Below, in pieces: positions 61,585 to 64,000 of a stretch of DNA of 64,000 nucleotides (within the stretch, counting starts at the first letter, position 1; every line of letters begins with the position of its first letter). The DNA is from Streptantibioticus rubrisoli (lineage in GTDB: Bacteria > Actinomycetota > Actinomycetes > Streptomycetales > Streptomycetaceae). Under the pieces are notes generated by a model that searched no databases, was not told the DNA's origin, and saw only the letters and a program-made list of their open reading frames with translations. The stretch spans positions 209,796-273,795 of the forward strand of contig NZ_JANFNH010000005.1 in NCBI RefSeq assembly GCF_024436055.1, read 5' to 3'. Both the position numbers and the translations under genes were made by a program.

Positions 61585-62733
61585 GTGAGCGTGAAGAGCA
61601 CTGCCGCGCGCAGCAGCCGCGGCGGCGCGAAGCGTCGAGGGGGAGCCGGGCGCAAGCCCGAACTCGTACAGCTTCTGACCCCCGAAGGTGAACGCGTCGA
61701 ACACAGCGAGTACTCCATCGACCTGACCCCGGAAGAACTGCGCGGTCTGTACCGCGACATGGTGTTCACCCGGCGCTTCGACGGCGAGGCGGTCACCCTG
61801 CAGCGCCAGGGCGAGCTGGGTCTTTGGGCGTCGCTGTTGGGTCAGGAGGCCGCCCAGATCGGTTCCGGGCGGGCCACCCGCCCGGACGACTACGTCTTCC
61901 CCACCTACCGGGAGCACGGTGTCGCCTGGACCCGTGGCGTTGACCCGCTGAACCTGCTCGGCATGTTCCGCGGGGTCAACAACGGCGGCTGGGACCCCAA
62001 CCAGAACAACTTCCACCTCTACACGATCGTCATCGGCTCGCAGGCCCTGCACGCCACCGGTTACGCGATGGGCGCGGCCAAGGACGGTTCGGACTCCGCG
62101 GTCATCGCCTATTTCGGTGATGGCGCCTCCAGCCAGGGTGACGTTGCCGAGGCGTTCACCTTCGCGGCGGTCTACAACGCTCCGGTGGTGTTCTTCTGCC
62201 AGAACAACCAGTGGGCGATCTCCGAGCCCACCGAACGGCAGAGCCGGGTGCCGATCTACCAGCGCTCCGCCGGATTCGGCTTCCCGGGCGTGCGGGTGGA
62301 CGGCAACGACGTGCTCGCGGTGCTCGCGGTGACCCGGGCGGCGCTGGAGCACGCGCGCTCCGGCGAGGGGCCGATGCTGGTCGAGGCGTTCACCTACCGG
62401 ATGGGCGCGCACACCACCTCCGACGACGCCACCCGCTACCGGCTGGACGAGGAGACCGCCGAGTGGGCGGCCAAGGACCCGATCGCCCGGCTGAAGACCT
62501 ACCTGGCCAACGAGGGCCTCGCGGACGAGGCGTTCTTCGCCGAGGTCGAGGCGGAATCCGACGCGCTCGCCAAGCGGGTCCGCGAGGGGGTACGCGCCAT
62601 GCCGAACCCCGACCCGATGGCGATCTTCGACAACATCTACGCGGACGGGCATGCGCTGGTGGACGAGGAGCGCGCACAATTCGCCGCATACCAGGCCCAG
62701 TTCGAGGGTTCCGAGGAAGGGGCTGCGCGATGA
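61585..62733 (+). CDS. bkdA: 2-oxoacid dehydrogenase E1 alpha subunit (second operon)
   Basis: 382 residues from GTG 61585 (GGAGGAGC 4-9 bases upstream); the open frame extends upstream without coding character. A basic Ser/Arg/Gly-rich head of about 25 residues precedes the E1 domain. The thiamine motif is FGDGASSQGDVAEAFTFAAV...QNN. It shares the architecture of the first operon but only part of its residues, so the two are old paralogues. It overlaps E1 beta by 4 bases. Confidence 0.94.
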   Translation: MSVKSTAARSSRGGAKRRGGAGRKPELVQLLTPEGERVEHSEYSIDLTPEELRGLYRDMVFTRRFDGEAVTLQRQGELGLWASLLGQEAAQIGSGRATRPDDYVFPTYREHGVAWTRGVDPLNLLGMFRGVNNGGWDPNQNNFHLYTIVIGSQALHATGYAMGAAKDGSDSAVIAYFGDGASSQGDVAEAFTFAAVYNAPVVFFCQNNQWAISEPTERQSRVPIYQRSAGFGFPGVRVDGNDVLAVLAVTRAALEHARSGEGPMLVEAFTYRMGAHTTSDDATRYRLDEETAEWAAKDPIARLKTYLANEGLADEAFFAEVEAESDALAKRVREGVRAMPNPDPMAIFDNIYADGHALVDEERAQFAAYQAQFEGSEEGAAR

Positions 62734-63713
62734 CGGCGCCGAAGTCCATGACGATCGCCAAGGCGATCAACGAATCGCTGCGCACCTCCCTGGAGACCGA
62801 CCCCAAGGTCCTGGTCATGGGCGAGGACGTGGGCAAGCTCGGCGGTGTCTTCCGGATCACCGACGGGCTGCAGAAGGACTTCGGCGAGGACCGGGTGATC
62901 GACACCCCGCTCGCCGAGTCGGGCATCATCGGCACCGCGATCGGCCTCGCGCTGCGCGGCTACCGTCCGGTCGCCGAGATCCAGTTCGACGGTTTCGTCT
63001 TCCCCGCGTACGACCAGATCGTCACCCAGCTGGCGAAGATGCACGCCCGCGCGCTCGGCAAGGTGAAGCTGCCGGTCGTCATTCGCATTCCCTACGGCGG
63101 TGGCATCGGCGCGGTGGAGCACCACAGTGAGTCGCCGGAGGCGCTGTTCGCGCATGTCGCGGGCCTGAAGGTGGTCTCACCGGCGACGCCGTCGGACGCG
63201 TACTGGATGATGCGGCAGGCCATCGAGTGCGACGACCCGGTCATCTTCTTCGAGCCCAAGCGGCGCTACTGGGACAAGGGCGAGGTGGACACCTCCGCCG
63301 TGCCCGCGCCGCTGCACCGCGCCCGGGTGGTCCGTGAGGGCACCGACCTGACGCTGGCCGCCTACGGTCCGATGGTGAAGACCTGCCTTGAGGCCGCCTC
63401 GGCGGCCGAAGAGGAGGGCCGTAGCCTGGAGGTGGTGGATCTGCGGTCGATGTCACCGATCGACTTCGACACCCTGCAGGCGTCGGTGGAGAAGACCCGG
63501 CGGCTGGTGGTGGTGCACGAGGCACCGGTCTTCCTGGGCACGGGCGCCGAGATCGCGGCCCGGATCACCGAGCGCTGCTTCTTCCACCTTGAGGCGCCGG
63601 TGCTTCGCGTGGGCGGTTTCCACGCGCCGTACCCGCCCGCCAGGTTGGAGGAGGACTACCTGCCCAACCTGGACCGGGTGCTCGACTCCGTCGACCGCGC
63701 GCTGGCCTTCTGA
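62730..63713 (+). CDS. bkdB: 2-oxoacid dehydrogenase E1 beta subunit (second operon)
   Basis: 327 residues. VMGEDVGKLGGVFRITDGLQ, DTPLAESGIIGTAIGLALRG, IRIPYGGGIGAVEHHSESPE and the C-terminal MSPIDFDTLQASVEKTRRLV. Strongly similar to the first operon's E1 beta. It overlaps E1 alpha (ATGA) and is followed 15 bases later by E2. Confidence 0.95.
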   Translation: MTAPKSMTIAKAINESLRTSLETDPKVLVMGEDVGKLGGVFRITDGLQKDFGEDRVIDTPLAESGIIGTAIGLALRGYRPVAEIQFDGFVFPAYDQIVTQLAKMHARALGKVKLPVVIRIPYGGGIGAVEHHSESPEALFAHVAGLKVVSPATPSDAYWMMRQAIECDDPVIFFEPKRRYWDKGEVDTSAVPAPLHRARVVREGTDLTLAAYGPMVKTCLEAASAAEEEGRSLEVVDLRSMSPIDFDTLQASVEKTRRLVVVHEAPVFLGTGAEIAARITERCFFHLEAPVLRVGGFHAPYPPARLEEDYLPNLDRVLDSVDRALAF

Positions 63714-63728
63714 GAGCCGAGGAGAGCA

Positions 63729-64000
63729 GTGACCGTGACTGAGTCCGCGCAGCGCTTCCGCGAGTTCAAGATGCCCGACGTGGGCGAGGGACTCACCGAG
63801 GCCGAAATCCTCAAGTGGTACGTGGTCGTTGGGGACACCGTCTCCGACGGACAGGTCGTCTGTGAGGTGGAGACGGCCAAGGCAGCCGTCGAACTGCCCA
63901 TCCCCTTCGACGGGGTGGTGTCCGAGCTCCGCTTCGACGAGGGCGCGACGGTGGACGTGGGCACCCCCATCATCACCGTCGACACCGACCCGGGCGCCCC
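63729..64000 (+). CDS. bkdC: 2-oxoacid dehydrogenase E2 subunit, partial (second operon)
   Basis: The start of an E2 gene cut by the window end, GTG with GAGGAGAGC upstream. The visible 90 residues form the lipoyl domain: [20 protein letters not shown] and the lipoylation site [11 protein letters not shown]. The linker, E3-binding and catalytic domains lie outside the window. Confidence 0.93.
   Translation, partial: MTVTESAQRFREFKMPDVGEGLTEAEILKWYVVVGDTVSDGQVVCEVETAKAAVELPIPFDGVVSELRFDEGATVDVGTPIITVDTDPGA

Overview
The window reads as the oriC-proximal chromosome core of a Streptomyces (or very close relative). Base composition is very GC-rich, many starts are GTG, and translational coupling (ATGA, GTGA or TGATG overlaps) is frequent. 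The gene order crgA - DUF881 - sortases - pknB/pbpA/ftsW/PP2C/fhaB/fhaA matches, from memory, the gyrA-side flank of the Streptomyces origin. No prophage, intact insertion sequence or CRISPR array was found.

Left part (1-12.5 kb): a DLW-39 miniprotein; a TTA-containing secreted/anchored protein facing an HTH-regulator and Ser/Thr-kinase pair; tRNA-Ala(TGC); then an accessory patch (DUF1360 membrane protein, a hypothetical protein, a decayed molybdopterin oxidoreductase, a 1058-aa SARP/NB-ARC regulator); then DUF5324, a cyclophilin and a rhomboid protease. A dense cluster of DnaA boxes lies between the convergent rhomboid and crgA genes.

Cell-envelope block (12-25 kb): crgA, a DUF881 protein, three class E sortases interleaved with a 57-aa membrane protein and a PabA/TrpG glutamine amidotransferase on the plus strand. 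Facing them is the minus-strand growth/division phospho-signalling operon fhaA-fhaB-PP2C phosphatase-ftsW-pbpA-pknB, which couples peptidoglycan synthesis to PASTA-kinase signalling. tRNA-Leu(CAG) follows.

Stress and regulation block (25-34 kb): TerD protein; an azoreductase divergent from an HxlR/YodB-like regulator; a MarR repressor divergent from an ABC-2-like membrane protein; a PAS-GAF-PP2C-ATPase phosphatase; a J-domain-like protein; a rhodanese.

Catabolic block (34-50 kb): an acyl-CoA dehydrogenase with a KstR-like palindrome, paaABCDE (phenylacetyl-CoA epoxidase), a DUF5819/HTTM pair, a TrmH methyltransferase, paaN divergent from a 3-hydroxyacyl-CoA dehydrogenase plus TetR gene, and an Lrp regulator divergent from a 2-oxoacid dehydrogenase operon (E1 alpha, E1 beta, E2). 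The same palindrome ACCGA-N4-TCGGT sits before paaA, between paaN and the dehydrogenase, and before the 2-oxoacid dehydrogenase operon. This suggests one regulon joining 2-oxoacid decarboxylation to aromatic CoA-thioester breakdown.

Right part (50-64 kb): MobA-DUF6457 and MoeA for molybdenum cofactor, a quinone oxidoreductase, a repeat-containing secreted protein, the proteasome activator Bpa, two divergent Ser/Thr kinases, an APH-like kinase, a NarL-type response regulator, and a second 2-oxoacid dehydrogenase operon cut by the window edge. Starts were chosen from visible ribosome-binding sites, overlaps and family lengths; no database search was run.
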